From an uncultured Clostridia bacterium (GTDB lineage Bacteria; Bacillota_A; Clostridia; Oscillospirales; Oscillospiraceae), in the NCBI GenBank assembly GCA_946405325.1, contig CAMJGU010000046.1, forward strand, positions 1 to 6,757: a DNA stretch of 6,757 bases. The letters run 5' to 3'. Numbering within the stretch: the first letter of the stretch is position 1; each line of letters starts with the position of its first letter. Made by a program: the position numbers and the translations under genes. Of the stretch, positions 5,812 through 6,757 are shown piece after piece. Under the pieces are notes generated by a model. That model was not told the origin of the DNA. It saw only the letters and a list, made by a program, of their open reading frames with translations, and ran no database searches.

Positions 5812-6757
5812 AGTACCCAAACCGAAAAACAGCAGGCGAGCTTTATGACGAAGCTCGCTACATTTATTGTTGACAAGCGGAATCTGGTGTTTCTCATCAT
5901 CGGCATTTCGCTGGCGTTCTCCGCCGTTTCCCGCAACTGGGTGGAGGTGGAGAACGACCTCACGGCGTATCTGCCCTCCACCAGTGAAACGCGCAAGGGT
6001 CTGGACGTCATGGACGAGCAGTTCACGACCTTCGGCTCGGCAAAGCTGATGATCGCCAACGTCACCTACGACCGGGCGCTGGAGATCGCGGACGAGATCG
6101 AGACGTCGGACGGCGTGCAGCGTCTGGAATTTGACGACAGTACCGACCACTACAACAACGTTTCCGCTCTCTACGACATCACGTTCAACTATCCCGAGGA
6201 CGATGACCGCTGCTTGGACGCGCTGAACGCGATCCTGGACCGCTACGCGGCATATGACACCTACCTCAGCACGTCGCTCGGCAACCAGCTGGCGGAGATC
6301 ATCCAGTCCGAGGTCAACGTCATCATGGTAATCGTCGCGATCATCGTCGTCTCGGTGCTGACGCTGACCTCCCAGACCTACGCGGAGATCCCCGTGCTGG
6401 GGCTCACGTTCGTCAGCGCCATGGTGCTCAATATGGGCACCAACTTCCTGCTGGGAAAGATCTCGTTCGTCTCCAACTCGGTCACGAGTATTTTGCAGCT
6501 GGCGCTGTCGCTGGACTACGCGGTGATCCTCTGCAACCGCTTTAAGGAGGAGCACCAGACTCTGCCCGTGCGCGAAGCGGCGATCGCCGCGCTGAGCAAG
6601 GGCATCCCGGAGATCGGCGCGAGCAGCCTGACCACCATCGGCGGCCTGATCGCGATGCTGTTTATGCAGTTCCGCCTCGGCCCCGACATGGGCATCTGCC
6701 TTATCAAGGCGATCTTCTACGCGCTGTTCTCGGTGTTCGTGTTCATGCCGGGACTGC
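5809..6757 (+). CDS. MMPL/RND-superfamily membrane transporter, 3' partial
   Basis: The frame is open from the TTG at 5809 to the right edge, 316 codons without a stop. The layout is that of the first half of an MMPL-type transporter, which in full length normally has 12 membrane helices in two repeats. After a short charged N-terminus comes TM1 at about 25-40. An extracytoplasmic loop domain of about 125 residues follows (DLTAYLPSTSETRKG at its start is typical), then TM2 at about 169-187, TM3 at 194-215, TM4 at about 225-241, TM5 from about 267 and TM6 near 293-316. In TM4, D236-Y237 (LALSLDYAVIL) matches the Asp-Tyr pair used for proton relay in MmpL proteins, and RFKEE follows as in relatives. 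The family moves lipids, drugs or other hydrophobic substrates with the proton gradient; the substrate here cannot be told. It begins a new transcription unit after the yigZ terminator. Confidence 0.9.
   Translation, partial: MSTQTEKQQASFMTKLATFIVDKRNLVFLIIGISLAFSAVSRNWVEVENDLTAYLPSTSETRKGLDVMDEQFTTFGSAKLMIANVTYDRALEIADEIETSDGVQRLEFDDSTDHYNNVSALYDITFNYPEDDDRCLDALNAILDRYAAYDTYLSTSLGNQLAEIIQSEVNVIMVIVAIIVVSVLTLTSQTYAEIPVLGLTFVSAMVLNMGTNFLLGKISFVSNSVTSILQLALSLDYAVILCNRFKEEHQTLPVREAAIAALSKGIPEIGASSLTTIGGLIAMLFMQFRLGPDMGICLIKAIFYALFSVFVFMPGL

Overview
The window suggests a moderately high-GC Gram-positive anaerobe of the Clostridia, perhaps Oscillospiraceae-like. This is an inference. It rests on an S-layer-homology surface protein, strong AGGAGG-type ribosome binding sites, a four-cysteine L31, sigma-A-type promoters, a YuxH-like EAL-HDOD protein and frequent TTG/GTG starts. 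No rRNA, tRNA, CRISPR array, insertion sequence or phage gene is visible. All seven genes lie on the + strand, and the long minus-strand reading frames are shadows of GC-rich codon use.

Layout: (1) 1-873 is the C-terminal part of a RodA/FtsW/SpoVE-family (SEDS) peptidoglycan polymerase, cut by the left edge. (2) 962-1957 is a secreted protein with a signal peptide, one Ig/cadherin-like domain and three SLH motifs, starting at TTG. (3) 2078-2278 is ribosomal protein L31 (rpmE), with its own extended -10 promoter and a perfect 18-bp hairpin terminator. (4) 2419-3696 is an EAL-HDOD protein whose EAL domain has lost its metal-binding Asp-Asp motif. It lies behind a near-consensus promoter whose -35 box sits inside a 17-bp perfect dyad. 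(5) 3722-5023 is the ribosome-associated GTPase HflX. (6) 5020-5658 is a YigZ/IMPACT-family protein, overlapping hflX by ATGA. (7) 5809 to the right edge is the N-terminal half of an MMPL/RND-type membrane transporter, starting at TTG behind its own extended -10 promoter.

Transcription units: the SEDS gene and the SLH gene form an envelope-related pair. rpmE is probably a single-gene unit. EAL-HDOD, hflX and yigZ look like one operon, bounded by the rpmE terminator and a hairpin at 5699-5735. The transporter opens a new unit. Every intergenic stretch is below 300 bases, and the gaps at 1958-2077, 2279-2418 and 5659-5808 are largely explained by promoters, leaders and terminators.

Nothing here amounts to a clearly new multi-gene system. 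The points most worth a second look are the dyad over the EAL-HDOD promoter, the inactive-looking EAL domain in an operon with a ribosome-rescue GTPase, and the terminator/promoter overlap ahead of the transporter gene.
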